The notes beneath the pieces are model-generated. The model saw only the letters and a list, made by a program, of their open reading frames with translations, did no database searches and was not told where the DNA came from. From assembly GCF_004522235.1 (NCBI RefSeq), contig NZ_SDLT01000010.1:177126-241125 (forward strand): a DNA stretch of 64,000 nt. The letters run 5' to 3'. Source of the stretch: Amycolatopsis nivea (GTDB lineage Bacteria; Actinomycetota; Actinomycetes; Mycobacteriales; Pseudonocardiaceae). This document shows, piece by piece, positions 7,349 through 15,777 of this stretch (within the stretch, counting starts at the first letter, position 1; each line of letters opens with the position of its first letter). The position numbers and the translations under genes were made by a program.

Positions 7349-10009
7349 TTACGCGTGGACGGTCTGCGTGCCGGTGTTCCAGCCCGCGACCCGCACCGAC
7401 GGAGCCGAACCGTGCAGGTCGGCCGTGCGGTAGGTGGCGGTGAGCGTCACCGATTCGCCCGGCCACAGGCTGACCTGGTTGTCCGACCAGGACACCGGGA
7501 GCACCGGCGTGCCCGTGCTGTCCACCAGGTGCATGTCCACCATGAACGCCGGGGTCTTGCCCGACGAGGTGTTGGTGAGCTTCACCGTGGTGACGGTGGT
7601 GCCGTCCGGACCCGGAGCGGAGGTCGCCGCGGTGGCCACCTTCGCCGCGCCCAGCTTCGACAGCCCGGACAGGTCCGCGTAGGACGACGTCGGCGTGTAG
7701 TACCAGTCCGACTTGCTCCAGTTGAGCTTGTCGTCCTTGGTGGACAGCCAGTACACGTTCCGGCTGACCTCCTTGCCCGCCGAATCGGTGAGCACCAGCT
7801 TCGCCAGGTAGGTCGAGGAAAGCCCGCTGACCGAACCGATGTCGAGCGCCTTCGCGTGCGCGCCGCCGCCGTTGACCGAGAAGTTCTTCTTGGTCTTCGA
7901 GAACTTCTTCGTGCCGTCGGTGTTGAACAGCTCGACGCTGGCGGTCAGGCCGGACGCCTTCTTCGTGGTGGAGTTGACCACCTCAGCCGACTTGGTGTCG
8001 TACGAGTACTGGATGTGCAGCGGCTCGTTCGCCTTCTTGGCCCCGAAGTAGGAGCCGTTCTGGTCGAGGTAGGCGTCGAACAGCTGCCAGTGCAGCGACG
8101 TCCAGCCGCTGTTGAGCATCCAGTAGATGAGCCCGGTCGACGGGTCCTTCGAGTCGGTGAAGTTGCGGGAGTGCGATTCGAACTCCGCGCGGACGTTCTC
8201 GTACTGCGCCAGCTGCGCCTTGCGGACGAAGTCGTCCAGGCTCGTCGGCTTGCCGTAGCGGCCGGCCAGCGCGTCGCCGAAGATTTTCAGGTTGGCGAAT
8301 GTCTCCGACTCGGAGCGGTGGTACTGCGGCGCGGACGGGTTCTTCCAGAGCGTTTCCAGCTCGGCGGGCGTCATCATCCGCTTGAGCGTGTCCATCGTCG
8401 GGATGTCCGGCCCGGCGCTGGTCTCGGAGTTGAAGTTCCACGCGCCGCCCGCGTCCTTGTGCGCCTTGTCGTACCAGTAGTTCGGCGGGACGTAGTCGTA
8501 CGGGCCGTTCATCTTCATCCCGGACGGGCCGAGCTTCGGCGACGCCTTGGCCGACGCCGCGGAGATCACCGCCGCGGGCCAGTCCGCCGCCGACAACGCG
8601 TCGAGGTAGCCCTTTTCGATCCGCGCGTCGGGCGCGAAGTCGCTGCCGATGTGGAAGGACAGCACGCTCGGGTGGTCGCGCAGCCGCTCGGCCTCGGCGG
8701 TCATCGACGCCTTGGCGATCGGGTAGTCGGCCTCGGTCCAGGGCTCGCCCTTCTCGTCGCCGTTGACCTGGCCTTCCCACTTGTCGCAGCATTCCCAGCC
8801 GGGCATGGTCAGCACGCCCATCCGGTCCGCGAGGTCGAAGAACGCGTCGGGTTCGATGTGGCCCTCGAGCCGCACCGTGTTGAGGCCGAGGTTCTTGACG
8901 TAGGCGAGCTTGTCCGCCGCCCGGCCCGCGTCCCAGCGCAGCAGCAGGTCGGGGGACCAGCCGCCGCCCTTGATCATCAGCGGCTTGCCGTTGACGACAT
9001 ACTGCCGTCCGCCGCTGGAGTTCAGCGGAGCCTTGACGTCGCGGATGCCGAAGCTGGAGTGGCTCGCGTCGGACGTGGTCCCGCTGACGCTCGCGGTGAG
9101 GTCCAGCTGCTGCATCGGCTGGCCGCCCATGCCGGCGGGCCACCACACCAGCGGCTTGTCGACGCCGATCACCGGGAAGGTGACGGTCTTCTTTTCGTGC
9201 GCGGCAAGGGAAACGTCCTGGCTCACCGGCTTGCCCGCGACGGTGCCGGACACCGTGGTGCGGACCGGCTCGTCGGAGTCGTTGCGGACGTCGGCCTTCG
9301 CGGTGAGGTCGGCGTGGTCGAGCGCGGGCACGTTCAGCTTCGTGACGACGTGCGCGCCGCGGAGCGCGACCGGCCCGCTGTGCCGGACGACGACCTCGCG
9401 CGCGAGCCCCATGTTCTGGTCCGGCGGGGTCTGCGCCCAGTCGATCCAGCCCATCGACAGGTCGTTGTTCGGGTCGTTCGGGTAGACCTTGAACGCGACG
9501 CTGTTGACGCCCTCGTGCACCTGCTTGGTCACGTCGAGGTCGTGCCGGGTGTAGGGGCCGTTGACCTCGTCCTTGGTCGCGACGCGGGCGCCGTTGACCC
9601 AGACGTCGGCCTTGGACAGCACGCCGCTGACGTCGAGGTAGGTGCGCTGGGACGGGTCGGCGACCTTGATGTCGGCGCGGTACCACCACGGCACCTTGAA
9701 GTCCGCGGCCGGCACGTTCTTCATGTTCGTGGAGTAGAACGGGTCGGAGTAGCGGCCGTTGGCGAGCAGCCCGGCGTACACCGTCGACTGCGAGCCGACC
9801 GGGTACCAGCCCTTGGCGTCGAAACCGGGCTTCGACACCGAGGCGTCGTCGGGCACCTTGGCCGAGGACTGGATCAGATAGCCGGGGATCGCGGCCTGCC
9901 CGGGTTCCGGCCCGGCCGACGCGGCCCCGGCGACTCCGGGGATCAGCGCTGCGGTCAGGGCGGCGACTGCTAACAGCCGTCCGGGCATTCTTGGCCGGCG
10001 TGGGGTCAC
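7349..10009 (-). CDS. csxA: Exo-beta-D-glucosaminidase, GH2 family, secreted
   Basis: An 886-residue enzyme that removes D-glucosamine from the non-reducing end of chitosan oligomers. An N-terminal signal peptide (RRPRMPGRLLAVAALTAAL, cleaved after an Ala-rich stretch near residue 32) exports it. GH2 sandwich, immunoglobulin-like and TIM-barrel domains follow in order. Acid/base Asp457 (IGSDFAPD) and nucleophile Glu529 (FNSETSAG) sit exactly 12 residues before the Asp469 and Glu541 I recall for Amycolatopsis orientalis CsxA. That enzyme is about 1030 residues long with a C-terminal carbohydrate-binding module; here the chain ends after the Ig-like domain (VAGWNTGTQTVHA). GTG start, strong GAGGAGG upstream. 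Confidence 0.93.
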   Translation of the reverse strand: MTPRRPRMPGRLLAVAALTAALIPGVAGAASAGPEPGQAAIPGYLIQSSAKVPDDASVSKPGFDAKGWYPVGSQSTVYAGLLANGRYSDPFYSTNMKNVPAADFKVPWWYRADIKVADPSQRTYLDVSGVLSKADVWVNGARVATKDEVNGPYTRHDLDVTKQVHEGVNSVAFKVYPNDPNNDLSMGWIDWAQTPPDQNMGLAREVVVRHSGPVALRGAHVVTKLNVPALDHADLTAKADVRNDSDEPVRTTVSGTVAGKPVSQDVSLAAHEKKTVTFPVIGVDKPLVWWPAGMGGQPMQQLDLTASVSGTTSDASHSSFGIRDVKAPLNSSGGRQYVVNGKPLMIKGGGWSPDLLLRWDAGRAADKLAYVKNLGLNTVRLEGHIEPDAFFDLADRMGVLTMPGWECCDKWEGQVNGDEKGEPWTEADYPIAKASMTAEAERLRDHPSVLSFHIGSDFAPDARIEKGYLDALSAADWPAAVISAASAKASPKLGPSGMKMNGPYDYVPPNYWYDKAHKDAGGAWNFNSETSAGPDIPTMDTLKRMMTPAELETLWKNPSAPQYHRSESETFANLKIFGDALAGRYGKPTSLDDFVRKAQLAQYENVRAEFESHSRNFTDSKDPSTGLIYWMLNSGWTSLHWQLFDAYLDQNGSYFGAKKANEPLHIQYSYDTKSAEVVNSTTKKASGLTASVELFNTDGTKKFSKTKKNFSVNGGGAHAKALDIGSVSGLSSTYLAKLVLTDSAGKEVSRNVYWLSTKDDKLNWSKSDWYYTPTSSYADLSGLSKLGAAKVATAATSAPGPDGTTVTTVKLTNTSSGKTPAFMVDMHLVDSTGTPVLPVSWSDNQVSLWPGESVTLTATYRTADLHGSAPSVRVAGWNTGTQTVHA

Positions 10010-10044
10010 GAGCGGTCCTCCTCGGGCTCCTGGCGGCGGCGATT

Positions 10045-10063
10045 GTTAGTAAAGTTCCTTAAC
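10045..10063. promoter_or_regulatory. Candidate csn-box operator upstream of csxA
   Basis: On the csxA strand the 19 bases read GTTAAGGAACTTTACTAAC, a dyad GTTA-n3-AA-C-TT-n3-TAAC. It closely matches the palindrome I recall for the ROK-family repressor CsnR of Streptomyces chitosanase genes (core AGGAAAGTTTCCT flanked by GTTA/TAAC). It lies about 40 bases before the csxA start, where a repressor would block transcription. No ROK gene is in the window. Confidence 0.6.
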
Positions 10064-10148
10064 GATTGCCGGTGATAGTAGCCGTCCGGAGGAGCCGGGA
10101 ACAGACCTCGACGGGGTCTTTTCGCCCGATTTTCGCCAGCGGTTCCGC

Positions 10149-10523
10149 CTAGAGCGCGTCGACGTAGTACCAGCGCCCGCCCTCGCGGACGAACCGGCTG
10201 TTCTCGTGCTGCGAGTCGTCGCGGCCCTGGTAGCGGTAGTGCGCGCGGAACTCGACGGTGCCCTCGTTCTGCAGCAGCGATCCGCCGGTCCGGCCGAGGA
10301 TCTCCAGCCGGGTCCACTCCTGCGCGGGGTCGAGCCGCAGCCGCTTCGGGCGGGTGTCCGGATGCCAGGTGTCGAGCAGGTACTCGGGCTCCCCGACGGC
10401 GAACGCGCAGTAGCGGGACCGCATCAGCAACTCGGCTGTCGGGGCGTTCTGGTCGCCGCGGTGGAACCGGCCGCAGCAGTCGGCGTAGGGCTCGGGCAGC
10501 CCGCAGGGGCAGGGGTTCGTCAC
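10149..10523 (-). CDS. YchJ-family protein with SEC-C zinc motif
   Basis: A 124-residue protein of the YchJ/UPF0225 family. The N-terminal SEC-C-like motif CPCGLPEPYADCCGRFH (cysteines 5, 7, 16, 17) should bind zinc. The rest is an NTF2-like domain with LLMRSRYCAFAVG, the WHPDTRPKRL motif and a closing RWYYVDAL strand. The function of the family is unknown. The start codon overlaps the end of the DUF1801 gene by four bases, so the two are one transcription unit and translationally coupled. Confidence 0.88.
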   Translation of the reverse strand: MTNPCPCGLPEPYADCCGRFHRGDQNAPTAELLMRSRYCAFAVGEPEYLLDTWHPDTRPKRLRLDPAQEWTRLEILGRTGGSLLQNEGTVEFRAHYRYQGRDDSQHENSRFVREGGRWYYVDAL

Positions 10524-10873
10524 GCCGCTGATTCTGTCTCCAGCGCGAGAGCCTGCTGCACCCAGGCGGTGATCTGCTCGGCGTCGACGTCCTCGGCGCT
10601 GCGCAGCTTCACGTGGGCCATCTCGCGGGCGCTCGGTTCGAGGCCACCGCCCTCGATCAGCTGGCCGCGCCAGAAAGCGAGCGTGACGTATGAGCTGTAC
10701 GCCTTCGCGAGGCAGACCGGGTTCTTGCCCGCTTTCCAGGTGGGCGCGCCGTGGTAAAGCGCGGCCGGTTCGGGCATCGCGTTGTCGAGCGCGGGCAGGA
10801 GAGCGGCGTAGACCTCGCGGAGCACTTCAGGCTGCGCGGCGACGTACTCGGCGACGGTCGTGAACTTCGGCAT
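10520..10873 (-). CDS. DUF1801/YdhG-like small protein
   Basis: A 117-residue protein resembling the YdhG-like fold: a helical N-terminus (VAEYVAAQPEVLREVYAAL), then ALYHGAPTWKAGKNPVCLAKAYSSYV and TLAFWRGQLIEGG, typical of DUF1801 proteins, with a helix and a basic/acidic tail. The biochemical role of the family is not established. It heads a two-gene operon with the YchJ-family gene. The ATG at 10873 is the natural start. Confidence 0.78.
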   Translation of the reverse strand: MPKFTTVAEYVAAQPEVLREVYAALLPALDNAMPEPAALYHGAPTWKAGKNPVCLAKAYSSYVTLAFWRGQLIEGGGLEPSAREMAHVKLRSAEDVDAEQITAWVQQALALETESAA

Positions 10874-11184
10874 GGCTGGTCCTCTCGGCTTTCTGGTGCT
10901 GCCGAGCCTGCCTGCCGATGGTTATTACTGTCAAGACTAATTTTTTTGTCGGTGGACGGCATTGCTCGGACGACCACGATCGCGATCGATGGCTCATCCG
11001 GCACCGGGCGGGCCGCGACGACCAGATCGCGCGTCGACGTGAGCCCTGTCGACCGGTGCGCACCTTCACGGGTCAGAACGCTGTCGACGATGTCCGCCGG
11101 ACGACGGGATCCCGCATGCGCAGCCGCCGTGTTCATGAACTCGTCGAAGCGGTACGGCCAAGCTCGCGAGTCGATCCGCACGGC
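10874..11184. other. 311-base gap without a supported gene
   Basis: Between the DUF1801 start and the end of rnhA I find no conserved domain and no good ribosome-binding site. The only unusual base composition is an AT-rich stretch (TAATTTTTTTGTC near 10937), probably part of the promoter of the DUF1801-ychJ pair. A minus-strand frame crosses the gap but continues into the DUF1801 gene as a shadow frame, so it is not called. Confidence 0.5.
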
Positions 11185-11664
11185 TCAGCCGCGAGCCCGG
11201 CGCACCCCGGCCGCGGCGGCTTCCTGCGATCCCTTGACCGCGAGCTTGTCCGCGCGCTCGTTCTCCGGAAGCCCGGCGTGGCCCTTGACCCACAGCCACT
11301 CGACCTCGTGCTGCTGGCAGGCGGTGTCGAGGCGCTGCCAGAGGTCGGCGTTCTTGACCGGCTGCTTCGCCTGCGTCTGCCAACCGTTTTTCTTCCAGCG
11401 CGGCATCCACTGGAGGATGCCGTTGCGGACGTACGTGCTGTCGGTGTAGATCCGCACCACGGACGCGCGGGTGAGGCTTTCCAGCGCGCGGATCGGAGCC
11501 ATCAGCTCCATGCGGTTGTTGGTGGTGACGGTGTCCTCGGCTCCGTACAGCTCGCGCTCGTGCTTGCCGTAGCGCAGCAGCGCACCCCAGCCGCCCGGTC
11601 CGGGATTGCCGCTGCACGCGCCGTCGGTGTAGATCTCCACGGCCTGTTCCGTCTGCTCCGCCAC
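11185..11664 (-). CDS. rnhA: Ribonuclease HI
   Basis: A 159-residue type-1 RNase H that cuts the RNA strand of RNA-DNA hybrids, removing R-loops and primers. All four catalytic carboxylates are present: Asp14 ([17 protein letters not shown]), Glu53 (NNRMEL), Asp75 (IYTDSTYV) and Asp139 (ENERADKLA), with the assisting His129 in WVKGHAG. The basic handle [19 protein letters not shown] is complete. ATG start at 11664. It serves as an in-window contrast to the degenerate RNase H-like protein at 16028-16744. Confidence 0.96.
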   Translation of the reverse strand: MAEQTEQAVEIYTDGACSGNPGPGGWGALLRYGKHERELYGAEDTVTTNNRMELMAPIRALESLTRASVVRIYTDSTYVRNGILQWMPRWKKNGWQTQAKQPVKNADLWQRLDTACQQHEVEWLWVKGHAGLPENERADKLAVKGSQEAAAAGVRRARG

Positions 11665-11755
11665 GCGGCGACCCTACCGTTCCCACGTGCTGGGAGCCGG
11701 AATGCCATGCCGGGTCCGGTGTTGTCCCCTGGACACTCACGGAAGGGATCCGGAC

Positions 11756-12541
11756 ATGGCGGTGGAGTTCGCACAGGCGTGGCAGGACTGGAAAGCGGAA
11801 CGGGAAAAGACGCTGGCCGATCCGTACGGCTGGCTGGCCCTGGTGTCGCTCGACTGGCTCGAGGATGCGCCCCGGACCTACCCCGGCCTGCCCGGCCGAT
11901 GGTGGCAAGACGCGGAAGCCGCGTACGTCGATCCGACTGGCGGGGAGTTGCGGCATGAAGGCACTCTGCTGACTGATGTCCACCGCTTCGAGCTAGTGAA
12001 CAGCGGCGCGGGCACCCGGGTCACGGCCGGTTCGGTGGAAATCGAGATCGCCCGCCGGTCGGGGTACTTGATCCGCGTGCACGACCCGAAAGCCCCTGTG
12101 CTGCAAGCCTTCCAAGGGGTCCCCGCGTACGAGCCCGATCCGGCTTGGGTTCTGACTGGCCGTTTCGAGCCGTTCGACGAGCCGCGCCCGACGACTGTGG
12201 GTGCGGTTGTGGAGGGACTGTCGCATGTCTACACGGCACCTGGGCGGGTTGTCTTCGAGCGGGATGGGGTTGAGTACACGCTTACTGCGTTCAATGGGAA
12301 GACCGGTGGGTACAGCATTCTTTTCACTGATGCGACTAGCGGGGTGACTACCTATGCCGCCAACCGTTCGCTGCCGGTCGCCGAGGCTGCTGCGGACGGG
12401 ACGGTGACTTTGGACTTCAACCGGGCGGTGAATCTGCCGTGCGCGTTCACGGATTTCGCCACGTGCCCGTTGCCGCCGGAGGGGAATCATTTGCCGTTCG
12501 CGGTGGAGGCGGGGGAGAAGCTGCCTTACGAGCGGCAGTAA
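11756..12541 (+). CDS. DUF1684 family protein
   Basis: A 261-residue protein of the DUF1684 family: an N-terminal QDWKAEREKTLADPYGWLAL helix, then a beta-rich body ending in the signature strands DFNRAVNLPCAFTDFATCPLPPEGN, whose cysteines and NLPCAFT motif are typical. No signal peptide or membrane segment is present, so it is cytoplasmic. Function of the family is unknown. The ATG at 11756 is preceded by GGAAGGGA at good spacing. It is divergent from rnhA. Confidence 0.85.
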   Translation: MAVEFAQAWQDWKAEREKTLADPYGWLALVSLDWLEDAPRTYPGLPGRWWQDAEAAYVDPTGGELRHEGTLLTDVHRFELVNSGAGTRVTAGSVEIEIARRSGYLIRVHDPKAPVLQAFQGVPAYEPDPAWVLTGRFEPFDEPRPTTVGAVVEGLSHVYTAPGRVVFERDGVEYTLTAFNGKTGGYSILFTDATSGVTTYAANRSLPVAEAAADGTVTLDFNRAVNLPCAFTDFATCPLPPEGNHLPFAVEAGEKLPYERQ

Positions 12542-12564
12542 GTACTTGCTCGGCGGCGCTGCGG

Positions 12565-13569
12565 TCACCGAAGGGAGAAGACACGCTCCGCGTTAAGGTG
12601 GCCGACTTTCGCTCGCTGCGCGTCCGACAATGGGGCGGACCGTAAGAAGGCCATGGCGTCATCTGTGTCTTCGTAAGGCGCGTCAATGGCGAACATGATG
12701 TTGTCCTCTCCGATCGCGTCCAAGGCGAGCGCGAGGACGGCCGGATCGTCGATGCCGCTGGTGGTGATGACGAAGTTGCGGCGGAAATACTCGCTCGGTG
12801 TGAGCCGGAGCTTCGGCATGGTCCCCGCCGCTCCGGGGATGCGCGCGGCGAAAGCGTGGCGGTTGTCGATGCGTTTGAGCCAGTACGGGATGCCTTCGCC
12901 CAGGTGGCCGAGCACGACCGTGAGGCCCGGGTGGCGGTCGAACACGCCGCTCAGGATGAGCCGCATGGCGTGCAGGCCGGCTTCGGCCTGGTAGCCCCAG
13001 ACCGCGGCCTGCATTCCGTAGGCGTCGTACGGAGCGAGCATGCTCGGGAATCGCGGGTGCAAGTAGACCGGTGCCTTCGCCCCTTCGGCTGCTTCGAGCA
13101 GCGGGGCGAACCGAGGCTCGTCGAGGTACCGGCCTTCGGTGTGGGAGTTGATCATGATCCCGTGCAGTCCGAGCGGCCCCATGGCGCGTTCGATCTCGTT
13201 CGCGGCGGCGGCCGGATCCTGCGGAGCCACGGTGCCGAGGGCACCGAACCGCTCGGGGCGTCGCCGTACGAAGCCGGCGAGGGAGTCGTTCACTGCCCGG
13301 GCCAGCGGAACGGCGGCGGCAGCGGAGTAGGGCTGCACACCGGGCGGGTTGATGCTGAGCACTGCCATCGCTTGCCCCGCAGCGTCCATGGCGGCGACTC
13401 GACGGTCCAGGTCGGTGAGCGCCGACCGAAACGGTTCCTGTGCTTCGACCATGCGCATGAGGTCGACTTCGGTCCGGTCGCCTTGGTGGACGTCGAGACT
13501 GTGTGCGGCGCTGAGGAACTGCTCGGTGGCGACATGTTCCTCGACGGCGATGACCCGCGGCAGATTCAT
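12565..13569 (-). CDS. Amidohydrolase-2 family protein, gamma-resorcylate decarboxylase-like
   Basis: A 334-residue TIM-barrel amidohydrolase of the decarboxylase branch. The N-terminal VIAVEEHVAT carries the E-x-H metal pair typical of gamma-resorcylate and related decarboxylases in place of H-x-H. Further expected metal/catalytic sites are YLHPRFP, VVLGHLGEG and the late Asp in FAIDAPYED. The family removes CO2 non-oxidatively from aromatic acids or hydrolyses related compounds; the substrate is not inferable. ATG 13569 is chosen because GGAGA sits just upstream; an in-frame ATG 30 bases earlier is possible. It stands alone after a terminator. Confidence 0.82.
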   Translation of the reverse strand: MNLPRVIAVEEHVATEQFLSAAHSLDVHQGDRTEVDLMRMVEAQEPFRSALTDLDRRVAAMDAAGQAMAVLSINPPGVQPYSAAAAVPLARAVNDSLAGFVRRRPERFGALGTVAPQDPAAAANEIERAMGPLGLHGIMINSHTEGRYLDEPRFAPLLEAAEGAKAPVYLHPRFPSMLAPYDAYGMQAAVWGYQAEAGLHAMRLILSGVFDRHPGLTVVLGHLGEGIPYWLKRIDNRHAFAARIPGAAGTMPKLRLTPSEYFRRNFVITTSGIDDPAVLALALDAIGEDNIMFAIDAPYEDTDDAMAFLRSAPLSDAQRAKVGHLNAERVFSLR

Positions 13570-13657
13570 GTCTCCATTGCAGGGCCGGTTGCCGATCATG
13601 TCCAAGTCGCGTTCGGCATCGTACGATGCGGCCGGGGAATGAATCTGTCCGGCCGGC

Positions 13658-13692
13658 GCCCCGTTTTCCCTGCGCTGCAAGGAAAACGGGGC
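13658..13692. terminator. Strong hairpin downstream of the 13720-14184 gene
   Basis: A perfect 12-bp stem, GCCCCGTTTTCC with GGAAAACGGGGC around an 11-base loop. It lies after the stop of the hypothetical minus-strand gene and before the start region of the amidohydrolase gene, so it should separate the two transcription units. Confidence 0.7.
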
Positions 13693-13719
13693 TTCCTGCC
13701 CGGCTCTGGGAACGGCTGG

Positions 13720-14184
13720 TCACGAAGCGGACGCGGAAGACCCCGGATCGGTTCGCTGCCGCGAAATCCGCCGTTCGTAGGCGCGGCGTGAGTGGCGCGG
13801 GGCGCTGGCGTGAATCTGTTCAGGACTCACGTACCGGCAGATCGTCCGGTGATGACGCCCGAAACTGTCGCTGCCGGTGATGAGCAGATAGTCACCGGCA
13901 GCGACACGACAGCCGCGGAACCACGCATCGCTGTCCCTGCCGGATTCCTCGAAGCGGATCACCGCTTTCGTGCCCGTCCGCGCCAGCTGGTAGACCTTCC
14001 GGACTTGAACGAGGTCGGCGTGGGGACGGGCACGTCGCCGAGCCAGCAGACGTTCCCACTCCCCGGCGTCGCGCCGACGGTGGAACAGCAGCCGGAAAAG
14101 CTTCCGGAGCAGTCGAAGCTCGGCTTTCAGCAGGGCGATCGCAATGCCTCCGCCGTAGTTGCCCGACCGGCGTGGGTAAGACAC
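13720..14184 (-). CDS. Hypothetical basic protein
   Basis: A 154-residue frame that starts seven bases after the metallo-hydrolase stop on the same strand, suggesting co-transcription. I do not recognise a family. It opens with a Gly/Tyr-rich SGNYGGG segment and an arginine-rich amphipathic helix (LRLLRKLFRLLFHRRR), then a beta-rich part (KAVIRFEESGRDSDAWFRG, AAGDYLLITGSDSFG) and a very basic tail. The GTG start lacks a good Shine-Dalgarno. The smooth residue pattern and following terminator favour a real gene, perhaps nucleic-acid- or membrane-associated, but the opposite strand is also open here, so the call is tentative. Confidence 0.5.
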   Translation of the reverse strand: MSYPRRSGNYGGGIAIALLKAELRLLRKLFRLLFHRRRDAGEWERLLARRRARPHADLVQVRKVYQLARTGTKAVIRFEESGRDSDAWFRGCRVAAGDYLLITGSDSFGRHHRTICRYVSPEQIHASAPRHSRRAYERRISRQRTDPGSSASAS

Positions 14185-14190
14185 CCCTGA

Positions 14191-14868
14191 TCACCAGCCG
14201 CGTTCGCGCCACTCCGCCAGATGCGGACGCTGCTCACCCAACGTCGAATCGTCCCCGTGCCCCGGGTAGAACCACGTGTCGTCCGGCAGTTCGTCGAAGA
14301 TCCGCGTTTCCACGTCGTCCAGCAGCGACTTGAAGTCCTCCGGCGAGCCGGTCTTCCCGACCCCGCCCGGGAAGAGCGAATCCCCGGTGAACAAGTGCGG
14401 GTGGCCGGACGGATCCCGGTACAGCAGCGCGATCGAACCCGGCGTGTGGCCGCGCAGGTGGATCACCTCCAGCGTCACCGTGCCGACCTTCAGGGTGTCT
14501 CCGTGTTCGACCAGGAAGTCCGGGGGGACCGGCAGCGGTTCCGCGTCCAGCGGGTGCGCCGCGGTGTTCGCGCCGTTCGCTCCGGCTACCGCGCCCAGTG
14601 CCTGCCAGTGGTCGGGGTGCTGGTGGGTCGTGACGACGGTGCGCAGCGCGGGGCGGTCGGGGCCGTGGCCGATCAGGTCCGAAATGCGTTCCGGGTCGTT
14701 GGCCGCGTCGATCAGCAGCGCTTCGTTCTCCTCGCGGCACACGAGCAGGTACGCGTTGTTGTCCATCGGGCCAACGGAGAGCTTGGTGATGGTGAGCCCG
14801 TCCAGCGTCCGGCGGGCGGCGTCGCCGCCCGGTTCGACGTGTCCGGTGTACGTGTCGGCGATGTTCAC
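14191..14868 (-). CDS. Metallo-beta-lactamase-fold hydrolase
   Basis: A 225-residue cytoplasmic MBL-fold enzyme of the glyoxalase II-like branch. The zinc motif TTHQHPDH is complete, with further ligands in HLRGHTPGS, LFTGDSLFPGG and FYPGHGDD. A glyoxalase II-like or other thioester/ester hydrolase is the likely activity; the substrate is not certain. A homologous gene lies next to uvrA in mycobacteria, as here. The GTG at 14868 is preferred because GGTGGGA lies at proper spacing; an ATG 69 bases upstream adds residues with no family match. Confidence 0.88.
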   Translation of the reverse strand: MNIADTYTGHVEPGGDAARRTLDGLTITKLSVGPMDNNAYLLVCREENEALLIDAANDPERISDLIGHGPDRPALRTVVTTHQHPDHWQALGAVAGANGANTAAHPLDAEPLPVPPDFLVEHGDTLKVGTVTLEVIHLRGHTPGSIALLYRDPSGHPHLFTGDSLFPGGVGKTGSPEDFKSLLDDVETRIFDELPDDTWFYPGHGDDSTLGEQRPHLAEWRERGW

Positions 14869-14946
14869 GAGGTCCCACCGTAGCCGGATCACCCATGCGG
14901 TGGCCACGCGGCCGTTTTTGTCGGTGCCTGCTGTCAAGATCTCCCT

Positions 14947-15777
14947 ATGACCTCTTGGATCGACCCGCTCGCCAAGCTGGCGCGCGAGAACCTTCCGCCG
15001 GACGTGGCCGAGGCATGGGAAACCGTGTTCCGGCCCGCGGTGCGGCTGAGCGCCGGTGGGAACGGGGCGCGCGTCGGGTCTCTCGGCGGGAACCCCGCGC
15101 TGCCCGCGGACGTGGAGTGGCCCGTCTGGCGGGGCGAGCTGCCGATGAACTTCGTCGCCTCCGTGGACTGCGCTGCGCTGCCTCGGGTGCCTGGCGGGAT
15201 CGAGTTGCCCGCGTCGGGTTCGTTGCTGTTCTTCTACTGCGACGACTGGTTCGAGGCCGATGGGCCGGTCGATCTGACTTCTCTCGGCGGGGTCGTGGTC
15301 GTCCCGGCCGGTGCCGAGACCGCGGAACGGGCCGCGCCGGAGGGGGTCGAGGTTTATCCGCGGCTCGAGGTGTCCGGGGAAATCGTCGGCACCTTCCCGA
15401 ACTCCCAGCAGGAGGTGCTGCGCCGCACGCTCGCCCGCGACGGGCTGCCGCTCTCCGACCCGGACAACTGGTCCGAGGAGTTCTTCGACCTGCTCCGCGA
15501 GTCCTCAGCCGCGCCGTACCACCAGATCGGCGGCTGCTCCTGGCCGGTCCAGGGGCCGCCGGAGGACGAGGTCGCCGCGGCGGTCTTGCCGGAGGACGCG
15601 TCGGAGTCCGCTCTCGCCGACGAGGCGCTGCGGTGGGTCCTGCTCGCGCAGATCGACAGCGACGGCGACGCGGGCCTCACGTGGGGCGACGTCGGCGTTC
15701 TGTACTGGCTGATCCGCGAGGACGACCTCGCCGAGGGACGGTTCGACCGGGTGCGGTGTGTCATGCAGAGCGGGTGA
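14947..15777 (+). CDS. DUF1963 (YwqG-like) family protein
   Basis: A 276-residue acidic cytoplasmic protein. It shows the DUF1963 layout: a GSLGGNPALPADVEWPVW motif near residues 39-56, NFVASVDCAALP, SLLFFYCDDW, and a late HQIGGCSWPVQGP with a closing LLAQIDSDGDAGLTWGDVG segment. The fold resembles the YwqG fold; function unknown. The ATG at 14947 is the natural start and it is divergent from the metallo-hydrolase. The last codons (DDLAEGRFDRVR) belong to a downstream tandem repeat, so the C-terminus has been duplicated beyond the stop. Confidence 0.83.
   Translation: MTSWIDPLAKLARENLPPDVAEAWETVFRPAVRLSAGGNGARVGSLGGNPALPADVEWPVWRGELPMNFVASVDCAALPRVPGGIELPASGSLLFFYCDDWFEADGPVDLTSLGGVVVVPAGAETAERAAPEGVEVYPRLEVSGEIVGTFPNSQQEVLRRTLARDGLPLSDPDNWSEEFFDLLRESSAAPYHQIGGCSWPVQGPPEDEVAAAVLPEDASESALADEALRWVLLAQIDSDGDAGLTWGDVGVLYWLIREDDLAEGRFDRVRCVMQSG

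Noticed and set aside
7355..9973. Long plus-strand frame opposite csxA
   Set aside because: Antisense shadow of a recognised enzyme; low-complexity Arg/Val/Gly composition, no start signal.
10888..11181. Minus-strand frame in the rnhA-DUF1801 gap, with a stretch faintly like a phosphatase C-terminus
   Set aside because: No start signal, no conserved motif, and it continues as a shadow through the DUF1801 gene.
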